Shown: positions 1-8,294 of the stretch, piece by piece
Layout of the letters: each line of letters starts with the position of its first letter
Numbering within the stretch: the first letter of the stretch is position 1
Assembly (NCBI RefSeq): GCF_001648775.1
Contig: NZ_LVEJ01000036.1
Coordinates: 91,973 to 155,972 of the forward strand
DNA length: 64,000 nucleotides
Reading direction: 5' to 3'
DNA from: Pseudomonas fluorescens
GTDB lineage: Bacteria; Pseudomonadota; Gammaproteobacteria; Pseudomonadales; Pseudomonadaceae
Translations under genes and position numbers: made by a program
The notes under the pieces: model-generated
Databases searched by the model: none
The model's input: the letters and a program-made list of their open reading frames with translations, nothing else
Told to the model about the DNA's origin: nothing

Positions 1-1
1 T

Positions 2-163
2 GCCGCATGGTTCTGGGAACAGAAAGGTTTGAACGCACTGGCCGACCGCGACGAGTTCAACACCATTACCCGACGCATAAACGGCGGGTTGAACGGCTTG
101 CAGGATCGCCTGGATATCTGGGCGCGGGCGAGGGCGGTGCTATGCCAATCCCCGGGCGAATGA
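2..163 (+). CDS. C-terminal end of a phage-type endolysin (GH19 family), start outside window
   Basis: Only the last 53 residues are present. The motif WFWEQKGLNALAD followed by FNTITRRINGGLNGLQDR is typical of the C-terminal part of phage and tailocin GH19 chitinase-like lysozymes, which cut the glycan strand of peptidoglycan. The stop TGA lies 22 bases inside the next gene (Rz), so the lysis genes are translationally coupled. Position just upstream of cinA-recA fits the tailocin locus known between mutS and cinA in fluorescens-group Pseudomonas. The family call rests on a short fragment. Confidence 0.75.
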   Translation, partial: AAWFWEQKGLNALADRDEFNTITRRINGGLNGLQDRLDIWARARAVLCQSPGE

Positions 164-660
164 TCGCGGTTGTGTTGCTGGCTGCCGCTGCGTTTGCAGC
201 GGCGTGGCAGTTACAGGACTGGCGCTACCAAGGGCGGTTGGCGGAACAGGCGCGGATACACGCCGAAACCCTCAATCAACTGACCCAGACCGCCGCCAGC
301 GCGCAACAGGCTGAACAGGATAAACGGCTGGCGCTGGAGCAACGGCTCACCGCCAGTGAACAAACCCATTACCGAGCGCTGAGCGATGCCCAACGTGATC
401 AGGATCGCCTGCGCGATCGTCTTGCTACTGCTGATGTGCGCCTGTCAGTCCTTCTCGACGCCAGCGACGTTGCCCAAGGCTGCAACCTGCCAGCCGCCGC
501 CAGCGCCGGCGGCGTGGATCATGCAGCCGTACGTGCCCGACTTGACCCGGCGCATGCTCAACGAATTATCGCCATCACCGACACCGGTGACCGCGGATTG
601 ATCGCCCTGCAGGCGTGTCAGGCCTATGTCAGAGCGCTCGCGCCTGAACATTTTGAATGA
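142..660 (+). CDS. Rz-like inner-membrane spanin (i-spanin) of the lysis cassette
   Basis: A 172-residue protein starting at the ATG inside the end of the endolysin gene. It has one N-terminal membrane helix (about residues 8-24, Ala/Val/Leu-rich) followed by a long Gln/Arg/Glu-rich coiled coil (about 30-105), the architecture of Rz i-spanins that bridge the periplasm and, with Rz1, fuse inner and outer membranes at lysis. An Rz1 reading frame is nested inside it in another frame, which strongly supports the call. The reading frame stays open upstream of this ATG, but the signal-anchor and the endolysin overlap favour this start. It most likely serves tailocin release. Confidence 0.82.
   Translation: MPIPGRMIAVVLLAAAAFAAAWQLQDWRYQGRLAEQARIHAETLNQLTQTAASAQQAEQDKRLALEQRLTASEQTHYRALSDAQRDQDRLRDRLATADVRLSVLLDASDVAQGCNLPAAASAGGVDHAAVRARLDPAHAQRIIAITDTGDRGLIALQACQAYVRALAPEHFE
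386..601 (+). CDS. Rz1-like outer-membrane lipoprotein (o-spanin), nested inside Rz
   Basis: A 71-residue protein wholly inside the Rz gene in a different frame. It has a hydrophobic signal segment (CAIVLLLLMCAC) with cysteines suitable for lipidation, followed by a short Pro-rich mature part (CQPPPAPAAW). Small size, lipoprotein signal, proline richness and full nesting inside Rz are the classic features of Rz1. Its expected partner is the Rz C terminus. Such nested genes are often missed by automatic annotation. The exact lipidated Cys (residue 18 or 20) cannot be decided by eye. Confidence 0.8.
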   Translation: MPNVIRIACAIVLLLLMCACQSFSTPATLPKAATCQPPPAPAAWIMQPYVPDLTRRMLNELSPSPTPVTAD

Positions 661-727
661 GTCTGTGTATTGAAAGCGCAACCGGGTCGTGTACGGTGGA
701 GGCATTCCACACGATCCGGAGCATGCC

Positions 728-1228
728 GTGAAAGAGATCACTCAACTGGCCGCCGAACTGGGCCGACGTCTGCAACTGCTCAATGCCCACGTCACCACTG
801 CTGAATCTTGTACCGGTGGCGGGATTGCCGAAGCGATCACCCGTATTCCGGGCAGTTCGGCATGGTTCGAGGCCGGTTACGTGACGTACTCCAACCGGCA
901 GAAAACCCAGCAATTGAATGTGCCGACCGAGTTCTTCGAAACGGTGGGTGCGGTCAGCCGCGAGGTGGTTGAAGCGATGGTGCGTGGCGCTCAGGACAAA
1001 AGTCTGGCGCGATTTGCCGTGGCGGTCAGTGGTGTAGCGGGGCCGGACGGCGGCTCGCCGAACAAACCGGTTGGCACTGTGTGGCTGGCGTGGGGTGTCG
1101 GCGAGACGGTGACCAGCGAGGTTCAGCACTTCCCCGGCAACCGCGACGAAGTCCGCCGACAAACGGTGAAGGCCGCGCTAGAGGGGCTCCTGCGACTAGC
1201 GGCACGAGAAATCGAAAATCAGGGGTAG
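728..1228 (+). CDS. pncC: Nicotinamide-nucleotide amidohydrolase PncC (CinA C-terminal domain protein)
   Basis: A 166-residue single-domain CinA-C protein. It deamidates nicotinamide mononucleotide to nicotinate mononucleotide in the pyridine nucleotide cycle. The conserved TAESCTGG motif is at about residues 24-31 and the GVAGPDGGS motif at about 105. The length matches stand-alone PncC rather than long CinA. The GTG start was chosen because a CGGAG Shine-Dalgarno lies about 8 bases upstream; the in-frame region before it has no RBS. It lies directly before recA, as in other pseudomonads (often annotated cinA). Confidence 0.9.
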   Translation: MKEITQLAAELGRRLQLLNAHVTTAESCTGGGIAEAITRIPGSSAWFEAGYVTYSNRQKTQQLNVPTEFFETVGAVSREVVEAMVRGAQDKSLARFAVAVSGVAGPDGGSPNKPVGTVWLAWGVGETVTSEVQHFPGNRDEVRRQTVKAALEGLLRLAAREIENQG

Positions 1229-1255
1229 GCGATCCGCGAACGCTGTGGAATAATA

Positions 1256-1271
1256 CTGGCTACTTATACAG
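1256..1271 (+). promoter_or_regulatory. LexA (SOS) box of recA
   Basis: CTGGCTACTTATACAG has the CTG-N10-CAG form of gammaproteobacterial LexA operators and lies 40 bases before the recA start, where repression of recA is expected. Confidence 0.88.
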
Positions 1272-1311
1272 GTGTTGGCCGTCAGGCCTTATTGATTACG
1301 TGAGGACTTTA

Positions 1312-2367
1312 ATGGACGACAACAAGAAGAAAGCCTTGGCTGCGGCCCTGGGTCAGATCGAACGTCAATTCGGCAAGGGTGCCGTGATGCGTATGGGCGA
1401 TCAAGACCGTCAGGCGATCCCGGCTATCTCCACTGGCTCTCTGGGTCTGGACATCGCGCTCGGCATTGGCGGCCTGCCAAAAGGCCGTATCGTTGAAATC
1501 TACGGTCCTGAATCTTCCGGTAAAACCACACTGACCTTGTCCGTGATCGCTCAGGCGCAAAAAGCCGGCGCGACCTGCGCATTCGTCGACGCCGAACACG
1601 CCCTCGACCCTGAGTACGCCGGCAAACTGGGCGTCAACGTCGACGACCTGCTGGTGTCGCAGCCAGACACCGGCGAACAGGCGCTGGAAATCACCGACAT
1701 GCTGGTGCGCTCCAACGCGGTTGACGTGATCATCGTCGACTCCGTGGCAGCACTGGTACCGAAGGCTGAAATCGAAGGCGAAATGGGTGACATGCACGTG
1801 GGCCTGCAAGCCCGTCTGATGTCCCAGGCGCTGCGTAAAATCACCGGTAACATCAAGAACGCCAACTGCCTGGTGATCTTCATCAACCAGATCCGTATGA
1901 AGATCGGTGTGATGTTCGGCAGCCCGGAAACCACCACCGGTGGTAACGCGCTGAAGTTCTACGCTTCGGTTCGTCTCGACATCCGCCGTACCGGTGCGGT
2001 GAAGGAAGGCGACGAAGTGGTCGGCAGCGAAACCCGCGTCAAGGTTGTGAAGAACAAGGTCGCTTCGCCATTCCGTCAGGCCGAGTTCCAGATTCTTTAC
2101 GGCAAAGGCATCTACCTCAATGGCGAGATGATCGACCTGGGCGTGCTGCACGGTTTCGTTGAAAAATCCGGCGCCTGGTATGCCTACGAAGGCACCAAGA
2201 TCGGTCAGGGCAAGGCCAACTCGGCCAAGTTCCTGGCGGACAACCCGGAAATCGCCGCGAAGCTCGAGAAACAACTGCGTGACAAACTGCTGACGCCGAC
2301 AGTGATCGACTCCAAGGCTTCTGCAGTCAAAGAGACTGAGGACGACCTGGCCGACGCTGACATCTGA
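1312..2367 (+). CDS. recA: Recombinase RecA
   Basis: A 351-residue protein with Walker A GPESSGKT at residues 65-72, the VIIVDSVAAL Walker B region, and the conserved L1/L2 loops (EIEGEMGDMHVGLQARLMSQ and FINQIRMKIGVMFGSPETTTGG regions, read in parts). It forms ATP-dependent filaments on single-stranded DNA, drives homologous recombination and stimulates LexA self-cleavage. The acidic C terminus (ETEDDLADADI) is typical. The ATG has a GAGG Shine-Dalgarno and a LexA box upstream, so SOS induction is expected. recX follows after 8 bases. Confidence 0.99.
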   Translation: MDDNKKKALAAALGQIERQFGKGAVMRMGDQDRQAIPAISTGSLGLDIALGIGGLPKGRIVEIYGPESSGKTTLTLSVIAQAQKAGATCAFVDAEHALDPEYAGKLGVNVDDLLVSQPDTGEQALEITDMLVRSNAVDVIIVDSVAALVPKAEIEGEMGDMHVGLQARLMSQALRKITGNIKNANCLVIFINQIRMKIGVMFGSPETTTGGNALKFYASVRLDIRRTGAVKEGDEVVGSETRVKVVKNKVASPFRQAEFQILYGKGIYLNGEMIDLGVLHGFVEKSGAWYAYEGTKIGQGKANSAKFLADNPEIAAKLEKQLRDKLLTPTVIDSKASAVKETEDDLADADI

Positions 2368-2375
2368 TTGCAGCG

Positions 2376-2846
2376 ATGACCACCGCCGTACTCGATACCC
2401 TCGTCGCGGTGCGACGAACCGCCATGGACCTGCTCGCACGCCGCGAGCACGGTCGAGTCGAGCTGACACGCAAACTGCGTCAGCGCGGCGCCGAGGCGGA
2501 GATGATCGAAACAGCCCTCGACCGTTTGACGGAAGAGGGACTGCTTTCCGAAGCCCGCTACCTTGAAAGCTTTGTTTCCTACCGTGCTCGTTCCGGCTAC
2601 GGCCCTCTGCGGATTCGCGAAGAGCTGAGCCAGCGAGGTTTGCAACGCGCCGATATCGAACTGGCACTGCGCGAAAGCGGTATCAGTTGGCAGGAACAAC
2701 TTCAGGACACCTGGCGTCGGAAGTTCTCCGGGCATTTACCGATCGATGCGAGAGAGCGGGCCAAGCAAGGCCGGTTTCTGGCGTATCGGGGGTTCTCGAT
2801 GGAGATGATCAACCGCTTGTTCAGCGGTCGAGGGATGGACGATTGA
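2376..2846 (+). CDS. recX: RecA regulatory protein RecX
   Basis: A 156-residue, Arg/Glu-rich, all-helical protein with the three-helix repeats of RecX (AMDLLARREHGRVELTRKL; YVSYRARSGYGPLRIREEL-like segment). RecX binds along RecA filaments and inhibits their extension and coprotease activity. It starts 8 bases after the recA stop and so shares the SOS-controlled transcript. A strong terminator follows. Confidence 0.96.
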   Translation: MTTAVLDTLVAVRRTAMDLLARREHGRVELTRKLRQRGAEAEMIETALDRLTEEGLLSEARYLESFVSYRARSGYGPLRIREELSQRGLQRADIELALRESGISWQEQLQDTWRRKFSGHLPIDARERAKQGRFLAYRGFSMEMINRLFSGRGMDD

Positions 2847-2860
2847 ACCGCTTCAATAAA

Positions 2861-2896
2861 AACGGCCCGCTATGAAAATAGCGGGCCGTTTTTTTT
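2861..2896. terminator. Bidirectional rho-independent terminator between recX and the LOG gene
   Basis: A perfect stem (AACGGCCCGCTA / TAGCGGGCCGTT) with a TGAAAA loop is followed by eight T on the plus strand and preceded by A-rich sequence. It can stop both recX and the convergent minus-strand gene. Confidence 0.92.
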
Positions 2897-2900
2897 GCCT

Positions 2901-4019
2901 TCAAATTGCCTTTGACGGTTCGCGCGAGCGTTGCGTTGTTTGTGGTTTTGAGTCAGCCCAGTTTTCCGGCAGATTGATGTAATCGATCAACTCCCGCAGA
3001 CGCCCGTGAGTGCGCGCGTTGAACGCGAAGGCCAGGCGCGCCAGATGGCTGAACTGCGCTTCATCGTGCTCCTCGCCGGCGTAGGCGTGTTGATGAAACT
3101 GGTCGCTCAGGCACAGATCCGCGAAGGCTTCCTGCATGTGTTCCAGTGCCTGATCGCTGAGCTTGTGATGCATGCGAATCACGAACTGGCGCTTGAGCCA
3201 GCGACTGGAGTGGAAGTTGCTGTAGAACTGGTTGATCTGTTCCACCGCCTCCTCAACGGTATAAACCAGTCGCATCAGTTTCATGTCGGTCGGCAGGATG
3301 TAATGGTTTTCCTCCAGTTGTTGGCGGATGAAATCCATCGCGCCTTGCCAGAATGTGCCGCCTGGCGCATCAAGTAATACCACCGGCACCAACGGACTTT
3401 TACCGGTCTGGATCAGCGTGAGCACTTCCAGCGCTTCATCCAGCGTGCCGAACCCGCCGGGGCATAAAACCAGTGCGTCGGCCTCTTTGACGAAGAACAA
3501 CTTGCGGGTAAAGAAAAAGTGGAACGGCAGCAGATTGCCGGTGCCGTCGACCGTGGGGTTGGCATGTTGTTCGAAGGGCAGGGTGATGTTGAACCCGAGG
3601 CTGTGATCACGCCCGGCACCTTCGTGCGCGGCGGCCATGATGCCGCCTCCGGCACCGGTGATGACCATCATGTCCGAACGTGTCAGTGCCGCGCCGAGTT
3701 CGCGGGCCATGGCATACAACGGATGCTCGACCGGCGTGCGCGCAGAGCCGAACACCGTGACTTTGCGTCGCCCCTTGAATTGTTCCAGCACGCGAAACGC
3801 CTGCTCCAGTTCGCGCAGGGCTTGCAGGGTGATCTTGGCGTTCCAGCGGTTGTGGTCTTCCTGCGCCATGCGTAGCACGGTGAGGATCATGTCGCGGTAG
3901 ATGGGAATGTTCGGGCTGTTGGGGGAAACACGGGTGAGTTGTGCTTCGACCTGGCTGATGAGGTCGGGACCGCTTTCCTGAAAATGACGGCTCAAGAGGT
4001 CATTCGGTTGGTAAGGCAT
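2901..4019 (-). CDS. LOG-family (TIGR00730-type) Rossmann-fold protein
   Basis: A 372-residue protein. The core (about 85-290) is the LOG/lysine-decarboxylase-like Rossmann fold with GSAR at 91-94, TGAGGGIM at 121-128 and the signature PGGFGTLDE at 187-195. LOG proteins are phosphoribohydrolases that release cytokinin-type bases from nucleotides; related bacterial PpnN-type enzymes cleave purine nucleotides. This protein is longer than classical LOG (about 190), with helical extensions at both ends, so its substrate is open. An AAGGAG Shine-Dalgarno lies 6-7 bases before the start. Convergent with recX across a shared terminator. Confidence 0.82.
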   Translation of the reverse strand: MPYQPNDLLSRHFQESGPDLISQVEAQLTRVSPNSPNIPIYRDMILTVLRMAQEDHNRWNAKITLQALRELEQAFRVLEQFKGRRKVTVFGSARTPVEHPLYAMARELGAALTRSDMMVITGAGGGIMAAAHEGAGRDHSLGFNITLPFEQHANPTVDGTGNLLPFHFFFTRKLFFVKEADALVLCPGGFGTLDEALEVLTLIQTGKSPLVPVVLLDAPGGTFWQGAMDFIRQQLEENHYILPTDMKLMRLVYTVEEAVEQINQFYSNFHSSRWLKRQFVIRMHHKLSDQALEHMQEAFADLCLSDQFHQHAYAGEEHDEAQFSHLARLAFAFNARTHGRLRELIDYINLPENWADSKPQTTQRSREPSKAI

Positions 4020-4357
4020 TCAACGTCTCCTTCTGCACAGAGCGGATGGCCCTGACGAGCGGCGTCAGTGCCGCGCTGCAAAAAACACACGATCAGCAGT
4101 TCCTTGCCTGCCGCTGAAAAATGATCGGGAATACTCTGAATCTAGACCCTTGCGCGCAATCGCGCTGACTTGATCATTGCGCTGCAAGGTTTTGGCTGGC
4201 AACCGTTTATTGATTTTCCGCCCGTTCCGTCACCGCTCGTCCGAACGTGCGCCGAGCGGCAATCCCTCTGATTAACTAACGTACAGGCGTCGTACGACAG
4301 CTTTGCGTCACGGTGCACGCGATTCAAGGATTTGCGGGTGGCAAGGAGGCGGGACAC
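4020..4357. other. Intergenic region, divergent promoters expected
   Basis: 338 bases between the divergent LOG and small RHH-like genes. It must carry both promoters, but no clear sigma-70 pair, operator or RNA gene stands out. A stretch with GTACAGGCGTCGTACGAC near 4290 is partly palindromic. Confidence 0.4.
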
Positions 4358-4552
4358 ATGGCCAGAGTGATTCTGGAGATCGATACGCAGCTGTATCGAA
4401 TGTTGAAGGCATCAGCCGAGACCAATCATCTCAGTCTCGAAGAGGAGTGCTGCCGGCGGTTGGCGGGCGGTGAACGCCGTTCGCACTATCTACAGGCCTT
4501 GCTGGCCGAACTGCGCGCCGAGGATGAACAGCGGCGCGCCAATTCGCGATAA
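4358..4552 (+). CDS. Small protein with ribbon-helix-helix-like N terminus
   Basis: A 64-residue protein (MARVILEIDTQLYRMLKASA...). The beta-strand-like start followed by two predicted helices (LYRMLKASAETNHLS, LEEECCRRLAG) resembles CopG/Arc ribbon-helix-helix DNA-binding proteins; the C terminus is a charged helix. The ATG was chosen over a GTG 45 bases upstream because an AAGGAGG Shine-Dalgarno lies 7-8 bases before it. No toxin gene is adjacent, so it is probably not half of an antitoxin pair. Function unknown. Confidence 0.6.
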   Translation: MARVILEIDTQLYRMLKASAETNHLSLEEECCRRLAGGERRSHYLQALLAELRAEDEQRRANSR

Positions 4553-4978
4553 TTACTTCTTCTTCGCCGGGCCGGCTTTCGGGCAATCCGACTCCTGGTA
4601 GCTGGCGGAACCAATGGCTTTGTTGGTTTTCACTTCCGTGAAGTCGTAACGCATGATCGCGCCTTTGGCCATCAGCTTGCGATACGACGGGTTGTTACAC
4701 ACCGAGGCGCCCAACTGGAAATACACGGCTTTAGGGTCAGCGCGCATTTTGTCGGCGTGGCTCTTTTGTACGCTCAGGTGGTTGATCAACTGAGTACCTT
4801 CAACGGTGTAGCCCTGATCAAGAATGTCTTCATTGATGGCGCGTGGCGTGCCGACGCTGCTTTGGGCGGCGACGTTGCGCAGCTCGCGGTTCAGATTCTG
4901 CTCACTCAGGGAGGCAGCCTGAGCGGTGAAGGACGACGCCAGCAGAATGGCAGCGGTGGGAACGATAAGGCGCAGCAT
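4553..4978 (-). CDS. Secreted PA3611-like protein (quorum-sensing-regulated virulence factor family)
   Basis: A 141-residue protein with a Sec signal peptide (MLRLIVPTAAILLASSFTAQA, cleavage after AQA at about 21) and a small mature domain with two cysteines (VCNNPSYR, ESDCPKA) that could form a disulfide. Sequence style, length and position near recA/erdR match P. aeruginosa PA3611, a periplasmic or secreted protein of known fold but unclear role. AGGAG precedes the ATG; the longer frame upstream has no signal peptide and was rejected. Its stop directly abuts the stop of the preceding plus-strand gene. Orthology is from memory of family and synteny. Confidence 0.72.
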   Translation of the reverse strand: MLRLIVPTAAILLASSFTAQAASLSEQNLNRELRNVAAQSSVGTPRAINEDILDQGYTVEGTQLINHLSVQKSHADKMRADPKAVYFQLGASVCNNPSYRKLMAKGAIMRYDFTEVKTNKAIGSASYQESDCPKAGPAKKK

Positions 4979-5167
4979 GAAACTCTCCTGGTTCAGTGAC
5001 TGGTGGTTCGACCAGCCACGTGACTGTGCGTTCAGTGGCGGCGAATTATAGGGGAGCCGGTCGGGAGGGTACAGGCTTGTGCCCCTCGCTCTGGTAAACT
5101 GCCGGCCTTTATTGCCCTGCCGAGTGTTGTTCGTGTCGAGTTTCCCTGTCTGCCGGCGTTGCCCGCG

Positions 5168-5914
5168 ATGAACCATGCCCCCAATGCCGTCGCCCGTCTG
5201 CGCGACCAACGCGAAGATGAAGGCATCAAGCCGATTCAGGCCCGTGGCTTTCGCTCCGAGCGCTGCCGCGATTGTCGGGTGATCATCAGCCATTGTCTGT
5301 GCGCCTGGCGTCCGAGTGTCGACACCCGTTCGGGCGTATGCCTGATCATGACCGGCAAGGAAGTGTTCAAACCGAGCAATACCGGTTGGCTGATTGCCGA
5401 CGTGGTGCGCGATAACCATGCGTTTATCTGGTCACGCACCGAGCCCGATCCGCAGATGCTCGCACTGCTCAGCGACCCGCAATGGCAGCCGTACCTGGTG
5501 TTTCCCGGCGAATACGTCGAGCCGTCGCGAGTGACCAACACGGTTGCTGCCGATAGCAGCAAGCGTCCGCTGTTCATTTTGCTCGATGCAACCTGGACCG
5601 AAGCGCGGAAGATTTTCCGCAAGAGCCCGTATTTCGACCGTTTGCCGATCCTCAGCCTGCTGCCCGACAAACTCTCGCGTTATCGCTTGCGCCGCTCGAC
5701 CCGCAGCGAACACTTGTGCACTGCCGAAGTCGCGGCGTTGTGCCTGGAACTGGCCGGTGACAGCGATGCCGCCTCGGCGCTGGACGCCTATTTTGACGTG
5801 TTCAGCCAGCATTACCTCGGCGCCAAACAACAGGTGGACATGAATGAAGCCACCCCCGCTCATGCCGAGTTGCTGCCCTATATACGAAAGCCGCAGCCGG
5901 AGTTGGCCCAATAG
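5168..5914 (+). CDS. tapT: tRNA-uridine aminocarboxypropyltransferase (DTW-domain, TapT-like)
   Basis: A 248-residue DTW-domain protein. Members transfer the 3-amino-3-carboxypropyl group of S-adenosylmethionine to uridine 47 in tRNA (acp3U; E. coli TapT/YfiP). Visible motifs are a Cys cluster CRDC..SHCLC at about 33-45, FPG at about 112-114, and the family motif as DATW at about 140-143. The gene precedes erdR and dgkA, in line with pseudomonad synteny. The ATG start is inferred; an in-frame TTG three codons earlier is possible. Confidence 0.85.
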   Translation: MNHAPNAVARLRDQREDEGIKPIQARGFRSERCRDCRVIISHCLCAWRPSVDTRSGVCLIMTGKEVFKPSNTGWLIADVVRDNHAFIWSRTEPDPQMLALLSDPQWQPYLVFPGEYVEPSRVTNTVAADSSKRPLFILLDATWTEARKIFRKSPYFDRLPILSLLPDKLSRYRLRRSTRSEHLCTAEVAALCLELAGDSDAASALDAYFDVFSQHYLGAKQQVDMNEATPAHAELLPYIRKPQPELAQ

Positions 5915-6137
5915 TGGCCCATACTGTAGACGTCGGCGGCCGTGCTGCTTGACCACCCCGTCTTCGCTGGGCATGCTTGGCGCCGATTAGGGTGCGGCCA
6001 AGGTTTGAAACGCCGTGTTTGCTGTTGATTGGCGTTGAACGTGCCCCTGTGGATATCGCTTGAAAGCGGCATCTTGAGTTGCTTTGGCCAGACCGGAATG
6101 CACCGGGTCTGCCATCAAAAACAGGATCATTTGAAAA

Positions 6138-6788
6138 ATGGCCACATACGACATCCTGATTGCCGATGATCACCCCCTGTTTCGTAGCGCCCTGCATCAA
6201 GCGGTGACGCTGGGCCTTGGCCCGGATGTCCGGCTGGTAGAAGTGGCGAGCATCGCCGAACTGGAAACCCGCCTGACTGAAAAGGCTGATTGGGATCTGG
6301 TCCTGCTGGACCTGAACATGCCCGGCGCTTTCGGGTTTTCCGGGTTGGTCATGCTGCGCGGACAGTACCCGCAGATTCCGGTGGTGATGGTGTCGGCGCA
6401 GGAAGAAGCTTCGGTGATGGTCAAATCCCGTGAGTTCGGCGCCAGTGGCTTCATTCCCAAGTCCAGCGACCTCAGCGTGATTCAGGAAGCGGTGCGCAAA
6501 GTGCTCGACGGCGATGTGTTCTGGCCACCGCAGGCGTTCGAAGCGGTTGCTGTTTCGGACGAAGCCAAAGCTGCCAGCGACGGCCTCGCCAGCCTGACGC
6601 CGCAGCAGTTCCGCGTGTTGACCATGGTCTGCGAAGGCCTGCTGAACAAGCAGATTGCCTATGAACTGAGTGTCTCGGAAGCGACGATCAAAGCCCACGT
6701 CACGGCGATCTTTCGCAAGCTGAATGTGCGCACTCGCACGCAAGCGGCTTTACTGCTGCAACAACTTGAGTCAATTCCAAGCCAATAA
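6138..6788 (+). CDS. erdR: LuxR-type response regulator ErdR
   Basis: A 216-residue NarL/FixJ response regulator: receiver domain 1-125 with acidic pocket D10/D11, phospho-acceptor D58 (LVLLDLNMPG) and Lys near 110 (FIPKSS), then a LuxR HTH at about 152-208 (LTPQQFRVL, NKQIAYELSVSEATIKAHV). It sits immediately before dgkA exactly as P. aeruginosa erdR (PA3604) precedes dgkA (PA3603), which supports the name. ErdR orthologues control ethanol/acetate metabolism genes such as acs. No sensor kinase is adjacent, as is normal for ErdR. Confidence 0.85.
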   Translation: MATYDILIADDHPLFRSALHQAVTLGLGPDVRLVEVASIAELETRLTEKADWDLVLLDLNMPGAFGFSGLVMLRGQYPQIPVVMVSAQEEASVMVKSREFGASGFIPKSSDLSVIQEAVRKVLDGDVFWPPQAFEAVAVSDEAKAASDGLASLTPQQFRVLTMVCEGLLNKQIAYELSVSEATIKAHVTAIFRKLNVRTRTQAALLLQQLESIPSQ

Positions 6789-6862
6789 AGGCTGGCGTCT
6801 TCACGCTTTTTTGACTTTTGTTGCTCTAGCTTTCCCACTCCTTTTTGGTTGGTTTCTACTTT

Positions 6863-7225
6863 ATGTCACCTTTCAAGGGCCAGACCGGCCTGAAACGTAT
6901 TCTCAACGCCTCCGGTTATTCGCTGGACGGCCTGCGCGCGGCTTTCACCGGCGAAGCAGCCTTCCGCCAACTGGTACTGCTCAATGTGGTGCTGGTTCCG
7001 CTGACGTTCTTCTTGAATGTCAGCCGGGTCGAACAAGCACTGCTGATCGCGGTGTGCCTGCTGGCGCTGATCGTCGAGCTGCTGAATTCGGCGGTCGAAG
7101 CGGCCATCGACCGCATCTCGCTGGAACTGCACCCGCTGTCGAAAAACGCCAAGGACATGGGCAGCGCCGCGCAATTCGTCGCATTGAGCATGATCGCGCT
7201 GGTGTGGGCGGTGATTCTGCTTTAA
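6863..7225 (+). CDS. dgkA: Diacylglycerol kinase DgkA
   Basis: A 120-residue membrane protein with three membrane helices (about 36-54, 57-74, 100-119). It phosphorylates diacylglycerol released by membrane-derived oligosaccharide synthesis. The family signature VELLNSAVEAAIDR (71-84) holds the catalytic glutamates. The internal ATG at MSPFKG was chosen; the longer frame adds only MVGFYF without an RBS. The stop overlaps the stop of the convergent finR gene by four bases, with no terminator between them. Confidence 0.95.
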   Translation: MSPFKGQTGLKRILNASGYSLDGLRAAFTGEAAFRQLVLLNVVLVPLTFFLNVSRVEQALLIAVCLLALIVELLNSAVEAAIDRISLELHPLSKNAKDMGSAAQFVALSMIALVWAVILL

Positions 7226-8148
7226 GCGATGGTCGGCAAAACGATCTCGTCGCTGCGCTGCACCCCGGCGGTGAAAGCGCGGCACAGATCGAGAAACTCG
7301 CGCATGGCGGAGGTCTGGTACTTCTGCTTGTGCCAGATGAAGTAGAACTGCCGCGCCAGATCCAGATCCGGCGTTTCCACCGGCACCAGACTGCCGCGTC
7401 GGAACGCATCGCGCAGCGCCAGCCGCGAGATGCAGCCAATCCCCAGCCCCGATTCCACCGCGCGTTTGATCGCTTCGGTGTGTTCCAGCTCCAGGCGGAT
7501 ATTCAGCGAGCTACGATGGTGACGCATGGCCTGATCGAAGGTCAGTCGCGTGCCGGAACCCTGCTCGCGCAGAATCCACGCCTCGTGGGTCAACTCTTCC
7601 ATGGTCGCGCTACCGCGTTGCGCCAGCGGATGCTGCGGCGCGCAGAACACCACCAGTTCATCTTCAACCCAGCTCTGCACTTCGATGTCGGGGTGGCTGC
7701 AATCGCCTTCGATTAGACCCAGATCAATTTCGTAGTGGGCGACTTGTTGCACGATATTGGCAGTGTTCTGCACATGCAGCTTCACCTGACTTTCCGGGTG
7801 GCGCTGCATGAAGCTGCCGATCAACAGGGTCGCCAGGTAGTTGCCGATGGTCAGCGTGGCGCCGACAGACAACGAGCCGAAACCGGATTTGCCGTTGAGC
7901 AGATCTTCGATTTCCTTGGCCTGATCGAGCAGCGCCACCGCTTGCGGCAACAGCTGTTTGCCGAGGGCGTTGAGGCTCAGCCGCTTGCCGGCGCGGTCGA
8001 ACAGCTGGCAGCTGGATTGGCGCTCGAGTTCGGTGATCGAGGTGCTGGCGGCCGATTGCGAGAGGTTGAGCAGACCCGCAGCACGGGATACGCTTTCCTG
8101 CTGGGCGACGGCGACGAAGACTTGCAGTTGACGGAGAGTAAATCGCAT
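7222..8148 (-). CDS. finR: LysR-family regulator FinR
   Basis: A 308-residue LysR-type regulator: winged HTH at 1-60 (LRQLQVFVAVAQQESVSRAAGLLNLSQSAAS read in parts) and a periplasmic-binding-like effector domain from about 90. It is divergent from fpr (ferredoxin-NADP reductase), the arrangement known for finR/fprA in Pseudomonas, where FinR activates fpr under superoxide or sulfite stress. The shared 146-base intergenic region should hold the FinR site; an AT-rich stretch with ATCGATATAACCGATAACC near 8148-8168 is a candidate. Confidence 0.9.
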   Translation of the reverse strand: MRFTLRQLQVFVAVAQQESVSRAAGLLNLSQSAASTSITELERQSSCQLFDRAGKRLSLNALGKQLLPQAVALLDQAKEIEDLLNGKSGFGSLSVGATLTIGNYLATLLIGSFMQRHPESQVKLHVQNTANIVQQVAHYEIDLGLIEGDCSHPDIEVQSWVEDELVVFCAPQHPLAQRGSATMEELTHEAWILREQGSGTRLTFDQAMRHHRSSLNIRLELEHTEAIKRAVESGLGIGCISRLALRDAFRRGSLVPVETPDLDLARQFYFIWHKQKYQTSAMREFLDLCRAFTAGVQRSDEIVLPTIA

Positions 8149-8294
8149 ATCGATATAACCGATAACCCTTATCTTAATAATCCAGTTAACAGATATTGTC
8201 GTCGCTATTAGAATGCGATGCAATTGCGCGCCATCAGCTTCAACAGCCCGCTTCAAAAGCCAGCGCAGACCCAATATCCAGGAGTCAAACGTAC

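Noticed and set aside
1309..2667. Long antisense open frame opposite recA/recX (452 codons)
   Set aside because: It is a shadow of recA codon bias; Arg/His/Val-rich composition and no Shine-Dalgarno.
4358..4552. Antitoxin of a toxin-antitoxin pair
   Set aside because: The downstream neighbour is on the opposite strand and has a signal peptide; there is no toxin-like gene.
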